A stretch of DNA of 64,000 bases, taken from Streptomyces sclerotialus. GTDB lineage: Bacteria; Actinomycetota; Actinomycetes; Streptomycetales; Streptomycetaceae. The DNA lies in NCBI RefSeq assembly GCF_040907265.1, contig NZ_JBFOHP010000002.1, positions 2,504,501-2,568,500 of the forward strand, read 5' to 3'. The notes below the pieces were generated by a model. That model was not told the DNA's origin and did no database searches. It was given only the letters and a program-made list of their open reading frames with translations. Shown one piece after another: positions 9,182 through 16,983 of this stretch (positions are counted from its first letter, which is position 1; each line of letters opens with the position of its first letter). The position numbers and the translations under genes are program-made.

Positions 9182-10140
9182 TTGTTCTTGGTCTCCGCGT
9201 TCCTGGCGTGGTCGGTCTGCTCGATACCGGCCGGCAGGTAACCGTTCTGGCCCTTCTTCGCCAGGTCCTTCAGGTGCTCCTGGTACCGCTCGGGAGACAC
9301 GACCTTGACGTTGAAGAGCATCCGGGAGTGGTCAACGCCGCAGAGCTCGGCGCACTTGCCCATGAAGGTGCCCTCCTTGTTCGGAGTCACCTCGAAGACG
9401 TTCGTGTGACCCGGGATGACGTCCTGCTTCATCAGGAACGGCACCACCCAGAAGGAGTGGATGACATCACGCGAGGTCAGGATGAACTGGACGGTCTCGC
9501 CCTTGGGCAGCCACAGCGTGGGGCCGGGGTTGCCGTTCTGCGGGTTCCGCTCGCCCGGCGTGCCCTGTTCGTAGACGCCCTCGGCACCCGCGGGAGCCGA
9601 CTTCTTCCACTTGTCCGGGATCGCGGAGAGCTCCTTGGAGTTGACCGCCGAATTCGACTTGTCGCCGTCGACGTCCTCCATGTAGTTGAACGCCCAGCTC
9701 CACTGGAAGCCCACGACGTTCACGACGTGGTCCGGCTTCTTGGAAGTCTTCAGGAGTTCGTTCTCATCGCGCGCGGTGAAATAGAACAGCACCGCGATGA
9801 TGATGAACGGGACGATGGTGTACAACGCCTCGATCGGCATGTTGTACCGGGTCTGTGCGGGGACCTCCACCTTGGTCCGGCTGCGGCGGTGGAAGATCCA
9901 GCTCCAGATGATCAGGCCCCACACCAGCACGCCCGTTGCGAGGGCGGCGGCCCAGGAGCCCTGCCAAAGGGAGAGGATCCGCGGCGCCTCGTCCGTGACG
10001 GGCGTTGGCATGCCGAGGCGGGGGAAGTCCTTGTATGTGCAACCGGTCGCGGTCGCCAGGACCAGGCCCGCAGCCAGCACCTGCGGCAGCTTCCGCCGCA
10101 TCGGGCGCCGCGACGAGCGGTCGGAGCCGTTGGGACTCAC
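9178..10140 (-). CDS. ctaC: Cytochrome c oxidase subunit II
   Basis: CuA-bearing subunit, 320 aa, which accepts electrons from QcrC. The N-terminus is a lipoprotein signal with lipobox ATATGC (Cys34). Two transmembrane helices follow, then a cupredoxin domain ending in [12 protein letters not shown], which has the two Cys, His and Met of CuA. The start is set at GTG 10140 because GGAAGG lies 6 nt upstream; the in-frame ATG further out lacks such a site. First gene of ctaC-ctaD-ctaF, transcribed away from the desulfurase fusion across a 322-bp divergent region. Confidence 0.96.
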   Translation of the reverse strand: MSPNGSDRSSRRPMRRKLPQVLAAGLVLATATGCTYKDFPRLGMPTPVTDEAPRILSLWQGSWAAALATGVLVWGLIIWSWIFHRRSRTKVEVPAQTRYNMPIEALYTIVPFIIIAVLFYFTARDENELLKTSKKPDHVVNVVGFQWSWAFNYMEDVDGDKSNSAVNSKELSAIPDKWKKSAPAGAEGVYEQGTPGERNPQNGNPGPTLWLPKGETVQFILTSRDVIHSFWVVPFLMKQDVIPGHTNVFEVTPNKEGTFMGKCAELCGVDHSRMLFNVKVVSPERYQEHLKDLAKKGQNGYLPAGIEQTDHARNAETKNK

Positions 10141-10462
10141 GTAGCGCCTTCCCGAGAGTCTCGCCCGCAATGACCGGCTGCGGCCGTCTCAGCTGGTCGG
10201 TCGCCGGCCCGTCACGGGCAGGGGTTTGGATGTTTATGCGGACCAAACCCTACTGGACGCTATTTGGCGTCGCGCGGGGAGGGTGCCCAACGCGGCGCGT
10301 CACCCCCCGAAGGGGTGGCACTCCCCTCCCGGCGGGCCCCCACGGCAACCGGATTCCCCGCTTCCCCCCGGCATCTGACGCCGCGCCCGGCCCGCCGGAC
10401 ACCGCCCCGGCCCGGCCCGCTCCGCCCGACGGGCCCCGGTCCGAACGCGTTAGCGTTTTGCC
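10141..10462. promoter_or_regulatory. Divergent control region, ctaC / desulfurase fusion
   Basis: 322 bp without a supported gene. An inverted repeat GGGTTTGG...CCAAACCC (10222-10229 and 10243-10250, 13-nt gap) is set in AT-richer DNA and is the best operator or promoter candidate for ctaC. From 10380 to 10440 the DNA is almost pure G and C. TAGCGT at 10451-10456 lies 6 nt before the GTG of the desulfurase gene, which has no ribosome site and may be leaderless. Confidence 0.4.
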
Positions 10463-11854
10463 GTGCCCTACTTCGATGCCGCGTCCTCCGCTCCCCTGCA
10501 CCCGGTCGCCCGCGAGGCGCTGCTCGCCGCCCTGGACGAGGGCTGGGCCGACCCGGCCCGGCTGTACCGGGAGGGACGGCGCGCCCGGCTGCTGCTGGAC
10601 GCCGCGCGTGAGACGGCGGCGGAGGCGGTCGGCTGCCGCCCCGACGAGCTGGTGATCACTCCGTCCGGCACCCGCGCGGTGCACACGGGCGTGGCGGGCG
10701 CGCTGGCGGGACGCCGGCGTGTCGGCAGCCGCCTGGTCCACTCCGCCGTCGAGCATTCCTCCGTACTGCACGCGGCGGAGGCGCACGAGGCGGCCGGCGG
10801 CACCGTGGCCGTGGTGGGCTGCGACCGTACCGGCCGGGTGGCCGCCGGGGAGTTCGCGGCGGCGCTCTCCCCGGACACCGCGCTGGCCGTCCTGCAGTCC
10901 GCCAACCACGAGGTGGGCACCGAACAGCCGGTGGCCGAGGCGGCCGAGGCGTGCCGCGAGGCGGGCGTGCCGCTGCTGGTGGACGCCGCCCAGTCGCTCG
11001 CCTGGGGCCCGGTCGAGGGCGCCTGGTCGCTGCTGACGGGCAGCGCGCACAAGTGGGGCGGCCCGGCCGGGGTGGGGCTGCTGGCGGTGCGCAAGGGCAC
11101 CCGCTTCGCGCACCAGGGACCGGCCGACGAGCGTGAGTCGGGGCGCGCGCCCGGCTTCGAGAACATCCCGGCGGTGGTGGCGGCGGCCGCTTCGCTGCGT
11201 GCCGTGCGCGCGGAGGCGGCGGCCGAGGCGGCGCGGCTGCGCGGCCTGGTGGACCGGATCCGCTCGCGGGTGCCGGAGCTGGTGCCGGACGTGGCGGTGG
11301 TCGGCGACCCGGTCCGGCGGCTGCCGCACCTGGTGACCTTCTCCTGCCTGTACGTCGACGGGGAGACGCTGCTGCACGCGCTGGACCGGGCGGGCTTCTC
11401 CGTCTCCTCCGGCTCCTCCTGCACCTCCAGCACGCTGACGCCCAGCCACGTCCTGAAGGCGATGGGCGTGCTCTCCGAGGGCAACGTGCGGGTGTCGCTG
11501 CCGGCCGGGACCGCCGAGGCGGACGTGGACCGCTTCCTGGCGGTGCTGCCGGACGCGGTGGCCGGCATACGGGAACAGCTGGGCGCGCCGGCGCGGCCCG
11601 CGCGGGCTCCGGAGGGCGCGGCCGGTGAGGTCGTCGTGGACGCGCTCGGCGCCCGCTGCCCGGTGCCGGTGATCGAGCTGGCCAAGGCGGTCGCGGAGGT
11701 GCCGGTCGGCACGACGGTGACGGTGCTGTCCGACGACGAGGTGGCGGCGCTGGACATCCCCGCGTGGTGCTGGACGCAGGGCCAGGAGTACCTGGGGGAA
11801 GCCCCGGAGCCCCGGGAGCGCGGCGCCGCGTACGTGGTGCGGCGCCGCGTCTAG
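10463..11854 (+). CDS. Cysteine desulfurase-TusA fusion protein
   Basis: 463-aa protein in two parts. Residues 1 to about 375 are a class V aminotransferase fold (IscS/NifS type): PLP lysine Lys197 in GSAHKWGG, and the sulfur-accepting Cys320 in SSGSSCTSS on the mobile loop. Residues about 387-463 are a TusA/SirA-like domain with the sulfur-carrier motif CPVP (Cys399). The enzyme should take sulfur from cysteine and hand it to its own TusA tail, for Fe-S cluster, tRNA or molybdenum cofactor use. The start is GTG 10463 with no clear ribosome site, perhaps leaderless. It is near ctaC and, a few genes on, erpA. Confidence 0.9.
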   Translation: MPYFDAASSAPLHPVAREALLAALDEGWADPARLYREGRRARLLLDAARETAAEAVGCRPDELVITPSGTRAVHTGVAGALAGRRRVGSRLVHSAVEHSSVLHAAEAHEAAGGTVAVVGCDRTGRVAAGEFAAALSPDTALAVLQSANHEVGTEQPVAEAAEACREAGVPLLVDAAQSLAWGPVEGAWSLLTGSAHKWGGPAGVGLLAVRKGTRFAHQGPADERESGRAPGFENIPAVVAAAASLRAVRAEAAAEAARLRGLVDRIRSRVPELVPDVAVVGDPVRRLPHLVTFSCLYVDGETLLHALDRAGFSVSSGSSCTSSTLTPSHVLKAMGVLSEGNVRVSLPAGTAEADVDRFLAVLPDAVAGIREQLGAPARPARAPEGAAGEVVVDALGARCPVPVIELAKAVAEVPVGTTVTVLSDDEVAALDIPAWCWTQGQEYLGEAPEPRERGAAYVVRRRV

Positions 11855-11867
11855 GCCGTGCCGGACC

Positions 11868-12842
11868 TCAGTCCAGGTGCTGCTGGATCTCGGCGGCGGC
11901 CTCGTGGCCGTACGCCTTGGTGAAGCGGTCCAGGAAGTGACTGCGGCGCAGCTCGTACTCCTGGGTGCCGACCGTCTCGATGACGAGGGTCGCCAGCATG
12001 CAGCCGACCTGCGCGGCGCGCTCCAGGGACACGCCCCAGGCGAGGCCGGAGAGGAAGCCGGCGCGGAAGGCGTCGCCGACGCCGGTCGGGTCGGCCTTGG
12101 CGTTCTCCTCGGGGACGCCGACCTCGATGACCGGCTCGCCCTCCCGCTCGATGCGGACGCCGCTGGCCCCGAGGGTGGTGACGCGGGTGCCGACCTTGCC
12201 GAGGATCTCCTCGTCGGTCCAGCCGGTCTTGGACTCGATGAGGCCCTTCTCGTACTCGTTGGAGAAGAGGTAGGCAGCGCCGTCCATGAGGGTGCGGATG
12301 TCGTCGCCGTCCATGCGGGCGATCTGCTGCGAGAAGTCGGCCGCGAAGGGGATGGACCGGGAGCGGCACTCCTCGGTGTGGCGGATCATCGCCTCGGGGT
12401 CGTCGGCGCCGATCAGGACCAGGTCCAGGCCGCCCACGCGCTCGGCGACGTGCTGCAGCTCGATCAGCCGGGCCTCGCTCATCGCACCGGTGTAGAAGGA
12501 GCCGATCTGGTTGTGGTCCGCGTCGGTGGTGCACACGAAGCGGGCGGTGTGCAGCACCTCGGAGATCCGGACGGAGGCGGTGTCGACGCCGTGCCGGTCC
12601 AGCCAGGCGCGGTACTCGCCGAAGTCGTTGCCGGCGGCGCCGACCAGGATCGGCGCGGTGCCGAGCTGGCCCATGCCGAAGCAGATGTTCGCGGCGACGC
12701 CACCGCGCCGCACGTCGAGCTGGTCGACGAGGAAGGAGAGGGAGACCGTGTGGAGCTGGTCGGCGACCAGCTGGTCGGCGAAGCGTCCGGGGAAGGTCAT
12801 CAGGTGGTCGGTGGCGATGGAGCCGGTGACTGCGATACGCAC
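11868..12842 (-). CDS. adoK: PfkB-family kinase, AdoK-like
   Basis: 324-aa ribokinase-family kinase. The glycine pair RRGGVAAN (45-52) near the N-terminus binds the sugar, and DPTGVGDAFRAG (251-262) holds the anion hole and catalytic Asp257. Length and neighbourhood (cta and qcr genes, erpA homologue) match the adenosine kinase AdoK of M. tuberculosis, a PfkB-type enzyme that phosphorylates adenosine, so AdoK is the best guess, but another sugar or nucleoside is possible. GTG 12842 is chosen because CAGGAG lies 9 nt upstream. It ends convergent with the desulfurase fusion, only 13 bp apart. Confidence 0.8.
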   Translation of the reverse strand: MRIAVTGSIATDHLMTFPGRFADQLVADQLHTVSLSFLVDQLDVRRGGVAANICFGMGQLGTAPILVGAAGNDFGEYRAWLDRHGVDTASVRISEVLHTARFVCTTDADHNQIGSFYTGAMSEARLIELQHVAERVGGLDLVLIGADDPEAMIRHTEECRSRSIPFAADFSQQIARMDGDDIRTLMDGAAYLFSNEYEKGLIESKTGWTDEEILGKVGTRVTTLGASGVRIEREGEPVIEVGVPEENAKADPTGVGDAFRAGFLSGLAWGVSLERAAQVGCMLATLVIETVGTQEYELRRSHFLDRFTKAYGHEAAAEIQQHLD

Positions 12843-12983
12843 GGCGATTCGCTCCTGCGGGGAGGCGTGGGGCGGTGACGGACGTGACCCAACGCTACCG
12901 GTTCGGGACGACCCTTCCGACCTGGCGAAACTACCAGATAGTAGGTCTTCTTCCGCGGGGCGAAGGGTGCGTACGGTGCGCGT

Positions 12984-13217
12984 ATGACCAAATATGTGAA
13001 GCCCGTCACAGCAGCTCGCCCGGACGGCCGCCGCCCGGACGGCGCCGAGCCGGATTCGATGGAGCAACTGTGGGGCGACTGCGCCCGCATGGCACCGCAC
13101 TGGCGGACCGACGGCCTGTTCGCCGCTCCGCAGCGCCCGGCCGCCGAGCTCCGCGGGATCACGGTCCCCGCCGCCTCTGCGAAACTGCTGGACGGGATGT
13201 CCGAGTACGGCGACTGA
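12984..13217 (+). CDS. Small conserved-looking protein, 77 aa
   Basis: Not recognised. Third codon positions are mostly G/C, supporting a real gene. The N-terminal third is rich in Arg, Pro and Asp, and the rest contains a Trp-rich stretch (EQLWGDCARMAPHWRTDGLF) and no membrane segment. ATG at 12984 has no strong ribosome site. It faces away from the AdoK-like gene across 141 bp, which must hold both promoters; a strong hairpin follows it. Confidence 0.55.
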   Translation: MTKYVKPVTAARPDGRRPDGAEPDSMEQLWGDCARMAPHWRTDGLFAAPQRPAAELRGITVPAASAKLLDGMSEYGD

Positions 13218-13276
13218 GTAACGAGTACGGCGAGCCACCTCCACCACCGCTCTTCCGCGGGCTCCCGAGGGCCCGT

Positions 13277-13308
13277 CCGGGCCGCGGGCGGAACCGCCCG
13301 CGGCCCGG
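13277..13308 (+). terminator. Strong GC hairpin
   Basis: Perfect 15-bp stem with a 2-nt centre (13277-13291 with 13294-13308), 59 bp after the small 77-aa gene and before the next gene. Confidence 0.75.
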
Positions 13309-13380
13309 CTCCGTCCAATCGGCGTCCCCCTCACGGAGGATGGCGCATCAGTTGTTCAGCGGAGCCGAAGGAGCGATGCG

Positions 13381-14976
13381 GTGAGCACCGAGGACACTCC
13401 CCCTGCCACCGGCAGCGGGAAGAACCCCACCGACACCCCCACCACCCCGGGGCGGCGCGGGCGCAGCCCGCTGGTGGTCGCCTCGATGGCCGCGGCCGTG
13501 CTGCTGGCCGGCGGCGGCGCGGCGTACTGGGCATCGGGCGCTTCCGGCCAGGGCGGCGACGGCAGCGCGGGCCCGGCGGCCGATCCCCCGCCGCTGGCAC
13601 TGGAGGGGTACGGCCAGTCGCGCGAGGGCATCGCGCCGGGCGAGCCGAACCCGCAGGGCGCGGGGTACCGCCCGGCCGGTGACCTGCCGGACGGGCCGGC
13701 CGACGCGCCCGTCTACCGCCCGCAGGGCCCGGTCGGCAAGGACGCGGTGGCCCGGCTGGCCAAGGCGCTGGACGTGTCGGGCGCGATCCGTTCCGAGGGC
13801 GGTACGTGGAAGGTCGGCGGCCAGGAGAAGGACTCCCGCGGTCCCGTGCTCCAGGTGGCCAAGGCCGGCACCGGCTCGTGGACGTTCGCGCAGTACGGCA
13901 CCCCGGGCGGCGTCAACTGCGCACTGCCCGCGGCGCCCAAGGGCGAGGCGGCGGACGCGAAGACCGGCCACTCCTCCGACGGGCCCGGCTGCCCCTCGTA
14001 CCGCGGCCGGGAGGCCAGCACCGAGGACGACGGCAGCGGCAAGGGCGCGGTGTCCCAGGAGAAGGCGAAGCAGGCGGTGAAGCCGGTGCTCGCCGCGCTC
14101 GGCCAGGAGGGCGCGAAGCTGGACGCCGGCGGGCTGTCCGGCGCGGTGCGGATCGTCTCCGCGAACCCGGTGATCGGCGGTCTGCCGACGTACGGCTGGC
14201 AGAGCGACCTCCAGGTCGGCTCCGACGGCCAGGTGGTCGGCGGCAGCGGACAGCTGGCGCGGCCGGCCAAGGGCGACACGTATCCGGTGCTGAGCGCCGA
14301 GAAGACGCTCGCCCACCTGAACGGCGGGACGGGCTCCGGCGAGGGCAAGGGTGAGGACACCAAGTGCGCCACGCCGCTGCCGGACAAGGGCGAGAAGGCC
14401 GGGAAGACGGGGAAGGACGCCGGCAAGGACGTCGCGCCCTGTGAGCCCGCGCCCGGGAAGCCCTCGCCCGCCGAGGTGACCGGTGCCAGGTTCGGCCTGT
14501 CGGTGCAGTTCGTGAACGGCAGCCAGGCGCTGGTGCCGTCGTGGATGTACGAGGTGCGGCAGCCCGGTTCGACCGGCGGCAAGGACGCCGGTACGACGGT
14601 CGCGCACCCGGCGGTCGACCCGAAGTACGTGGTGGACCGGGACGCCGGGGACGCCGCGACGCAGCGGCCCGCGCAGCCCCCGCAGGGCGGCAAGGAGAAC
14701 AAGAAGGGCGCTCAGAGCCTGGAGTCGTACTCGGTCTCCAAGGACGGCAAGAAGCTGACGCTGCGCTTCTGGGGCGGCGTGTGCAGCAATTACTCGGCCA
14801 GCGCCGACCAGTCGGGTACGGCCGTGACCGCGCAGGTCACCGGCAAGGAGAAGAAGCCGGGCGGGGTCTGCGTGAAGGTCGCCAAGCAGTTCACCGAGAC
14901 GGTGACGCTGGACTCCCCGCTGGACGGGCGGGAGGTCATCGACGCCTCCAGCGGTGAGACCGTACCGCGGAAGTGA
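13381..14976 (+). CDS. Membrane-anchored extracytoplasmic protein of unknown function
   Basis: 531-aa protein: a short charged N-terminus, one transmembrane segment at about residues 31-52 (LVVASMAAAVLLAGGGAAYW), then a long outside region rich in Gly, Lys, Asp and Pro with no enzyme motif I recognise. The C-terminal part contains several cysteines in short blocks (for example GVCSNYS and GGVCVKV), which could form disulfides. The GTG start has GGAG about 7 nt upstream. It stands alone between two hairpins. The pattern suggests a cell-envelope protein; no function is claimed. Confidence 0.8.
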   Translation: MSTEDTPPATGSGKNPTDTPTTPGRRGRSPLVVASMAAAVLLAGGGAAYWASGASGQGGDGSAGPAADPPPLALEGYGQSREGIAPGEPNPQGAGYRPAGDLPDGPADAPVYRPQGPVGKDAVARLAKALDVSGAIRSEGGTWKVGGQEKDSRGPVLQVAKAGTGSWTFAQYGTPGGVNCALPAAPKGEAADAKTGHSSDGPGCPSYRGREASTEDDGSGKGAVSQEKAKQAVKPVLAALGQEGAKLDAGGLSGAVRIVSANPVIGGLPTYGWQSDLQVGSDGQVVGGSGQLARPAKGDTYPVLSAEKTLAHLNGGTGSGEGKGEDTKCATPLPDKGEKAGKTGKDAGKDVAPCEPAPGKPSPAEVTGARFGLSVQFVNGSQALVPSWMYEVRQPGSTGGKDAGTTVAHPAVDPKYVVDRDAGDAATQRPAQPPQGGKENKKGAQSLESYSVSKDGKKLTLRFWGGVCSNYSASADQSGTAVTAQVTGKEKKPGGVCVKVAKQFTETVTLDSPLDGREVIDASSGETVPRK

Positions 14977-15019
14977 CGGCGGGCCGCCGCCGTGAGCCGG
15001 AGGCTCTTGGGCGGCCATG

Positions 15020-15057
15020 ACGAAGGCGGCGTTCCCCGAGGGGCACGCCGCCTTCGT
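15020..15057. terminator. Bidirectional terminator
   Basis: 12-bp perfect stem (15020-15031 with 15046-15057) between the stops of the convergent envelope-protein gene and erpA. Confidence 0.8.
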
Positions 15058-15090
15058 CGTTGTGTCTCCGTGTCGCCGGAGCCGGCCGGC

Positions 15091-15444
15091 TCAGCTGAAG
15101 GAGTCGCCGCAGGCGCAGGAGCCGGTGGCGTTGGGGTTGTCGATCGTGAAGCCCTGCTTCTCGATGGTGTCGACGAAGTCGATGGAGGCACCGCCCAGGT
15201 ACGGGGCGCTCATCCGGTCGGTGACGACCTTCACGCCGCCGAAGTCCTTCACGACGTCGCCGTCGAGCGAGCGCTCGTCGAAGAAGAGCTGGTAGCGCAG
15301 GCCGGAGCAGCCACCGGGCTGAACGGCCACCCGCAGCGCGAGGTCGTCCCGGCCCTCCTGCTCCAGCAGGCTCTTGACCTTCGACGCGGCCGCGTCGGAC
15401 AGGATGATGCCGTCGCTGACGGTGGTCTCGTCCTGAACGCTCAT
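15091..15444 (-). CDS. erpA: Iron-sulfur cluster insertion protein (A-type carrier)
   Basis: 117-aa HesB/IscA-type carrier that delivers Fe-S clusters to target enzymes. The three invariant cysteines are Cys46 (GGCSGLRY) and Cys110/Cys112 (GSCACGDSFS) at the C-terminus. Length is normal for the family. It is divergent from nadA, whose product is a 4Fe-4S enzyme, a neat functional pairing. The short 5' region is shared with the nadA promoter. Confidence 0.93.
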   Translation of the reverse strand: MSVQDETTVSDGIILSDAAASKVKSLLEQEGRDDLALRVAVQPGGCSGLRYQLFFDERSLDGDVVKDFGGVKVVTDRMSAPYLGGASIDFVDTIEKQGFTIDNPNATGSCACGDSFS

Positions 15445-15637
15445 CTACATCTCTCCCGGGTTGTACGGACCCCTTGCCCTCGGCAGTAACCGACGGGGCC
15501 CCGGATTCATTCCGGGCGGGCTCGAAGTTCTGGCGGAATTTTCCGTCCCTCCTCATGCTCGCACACCCGGTCCCGAAGGTCAGCGGCTGTCGGTGCACGG
15601 CCTCTCGGGTGATGCGTCACATCGACACAATGCCCAT

Positions 15638-15684
15638 CGTCAAACTGACGTGAAGCGGCTATGATAGATAACGTCAATTAGACG
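15638..15684 (+). promoter_or_regulatory. nadA promoter with two similar palindromes
   Basis: CGTCAAACTGACG (15638-15650) and CGTCAATTAGACG (15672-15684) are near-identical 13-bp palindromes whose starts are 34 bp apart. Between them lies TATGAT (15660-15665), a good -10 box. One copy covers the -35 area and the other the expected transcription start, a layout typical of repression. The binding protein is not known. Confidence 0.55.
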
Positions 15685-15735
15685 AAAAGCCGGTTCGCAG
15701 AAACTCCTGTCCGCAGAAAAGAGAGGGTGCGTGTC

Positions 15736-16923
15736 GTGACCACCGCCCAGCCCCGTCAGGACCTCGACGTGCAGCCCACGCCGCTCGCGCTGCTCCTCCT
15801 CGGCCGGGAGGCCGACCCGAGGAGCGAGCGCGGTGTCGAGTGCCCGGGCGACCTGCCCGCGCCCTCCGACCCCGACCTGGTGGAGCGCGCCCGCGCCGCC
15901 AAGGAGAAGCTCGGCGACAAGGTCTTCGTCCTGGGGCACCACTACCAGCGCGACGAGGTCATCGAGTTCGCCGACGTGACCGGCGACTCCTTCAAGCTCG
16001 CGCGGGACGCGGCCGCGCGCCCGGACGCCGAGTACATCGTCTTCTGCGGCGTGCACTTCATGGCCGAGTCCGCCGACATCCTGACCGGCGACGACCAGAA
16101 GGTCGTCCTGCCGGACCTGGCGGCCGGCTGCTCGATGGCCGACATGGCCAGCGCCGAGCAGGTCGCCGAGTGCTGGGACGTGCTGACCGAGGCCGGCGTC
16201 GCCGACCAGGTCGTGCCCGTCTCGTACATGAACAGCTCCGCCGACATCAAGGCCTTCACCGGCAAGCACGGCGGCACGATCTGCACCTCCTCCAACGCCA
16301 AGCGGGCCCTGGACTGGGCCTTCGAGCAGGGCGAGAAGGTGCTCTTCCTGCCGGACCAGCACCTCGGCCGCAACACCGCCGTCCGCGACATGGGCATGTC
16401 CCTGGACGACTGCGTGGTCTACAACCCGCACAAGCCGAACGGCGGGCTCACCGTCGAGCAGCTGCGCGCCGCGAAGATGATCCTCTGGCGCGGTCACTGC
16501 TCGGTGCACGGCCGCTTCTCGCTGGAGTCGGTCGAGGACGTACGGGCCCGGATACCGGGCGTGAACGTGCTGGTGCACCCGGAGTGCAAGCACGAGGTCG
16601 TGGCGGCGGCCGACTACGTCGGCTCGACGGAGTACATCATCAAGGCCCTGGAGGCGGCGCCGGCCGGGTCGAAGTGGGCGATCGGTACGGAGCTGAACCT
16701 GGTCCGCCGGCTGGCGAACCGTTTCGCTCCCGAGGGCAAGGAGATCGTCTTCCTCGACAGGACGGTCTGCTTCTGCTCGACCATGAACCGCATCGACCTC
16801 CCGCACCTCGTGTGGGCCCTGGAGTCCCTGGTGGACGGCAAGGTCGTCAACCGGATCGAGGTCGACAAGGAGACGGAGAGCTTCGCGAAGCTGGCGCTCG
16901 AGCGGATGCTGGCTCTCCCGTAG
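15736..16923 (+). CDS. nadA: Quinolinate synthase A
   Basis: 395-aa 4Fe-4S enzyme that condenses iminoaspartate with dihydroxyacetone phosphate to quinolinate in NAD synthesis. The cluster cysteines are in FCGVHFMAES (Cys104), WRGHCSVHG and CFCSTMNR; LGHHYQRDEV and SADILTGDDQ are family blocks. The N-terminus carries the long extension of the actinobacterial type. The start is GTG 15736, with GAGAGG about 9 nt upstream; a GTG 9 bp earlier falls inside that site. No nadB or nadC is next to it, so it is transcribed alone. Confidence 0.95.
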   Translation: MTTAQPRQDLDVQPTPLALLLLGREADPRSERGVECPGDLPAPSDPDLVERARAAKEKLGDKVFVLGHHYQRDEVIEFADVTGDSFKLARDAAARPDAEYIVFCGVHFMAESADILTGDDQKVVLPDLAAGCSMADMASAEQVAECWDVLTEAGVADQVVPVSYMNSSADIKAFTGKHGGTICTSSNAKRALDWAFEQGEKVLFLPDQHLGRNTAVRDMGMSLDDCVVYNPHKPNGGLTVEQLRAAKMILWRGHCSVHGRFSLESVEDVRARIPGVNVLVHPECKHEVVAAADYVGSTEYIIKALEAAPAGSKWAIGTELNLVRRLANRFAPEGKEIVFLDRTVCFCSTMNRIDLPHLVWALESLVDGKVVNRIEVDKETESFAKLALERMLALP

Positions 16924-16935
16924 CCGTGGCATGCG

Positions 16936-16972
16936 CGTGGGGCCCGTACCGGGATGCGGTACGGGCCCCACG
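16936..16972. terminator. Bidirectional terminator, nadA / RND exporter
   Basis: 16-bp perfect stem (16936-16951 with 16957-16972), 5-nt loop, between the convergent nadA and exporter genes. Confidence 0.85.
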
Positions 16973-16983
16973 TGCTGTGCGGG

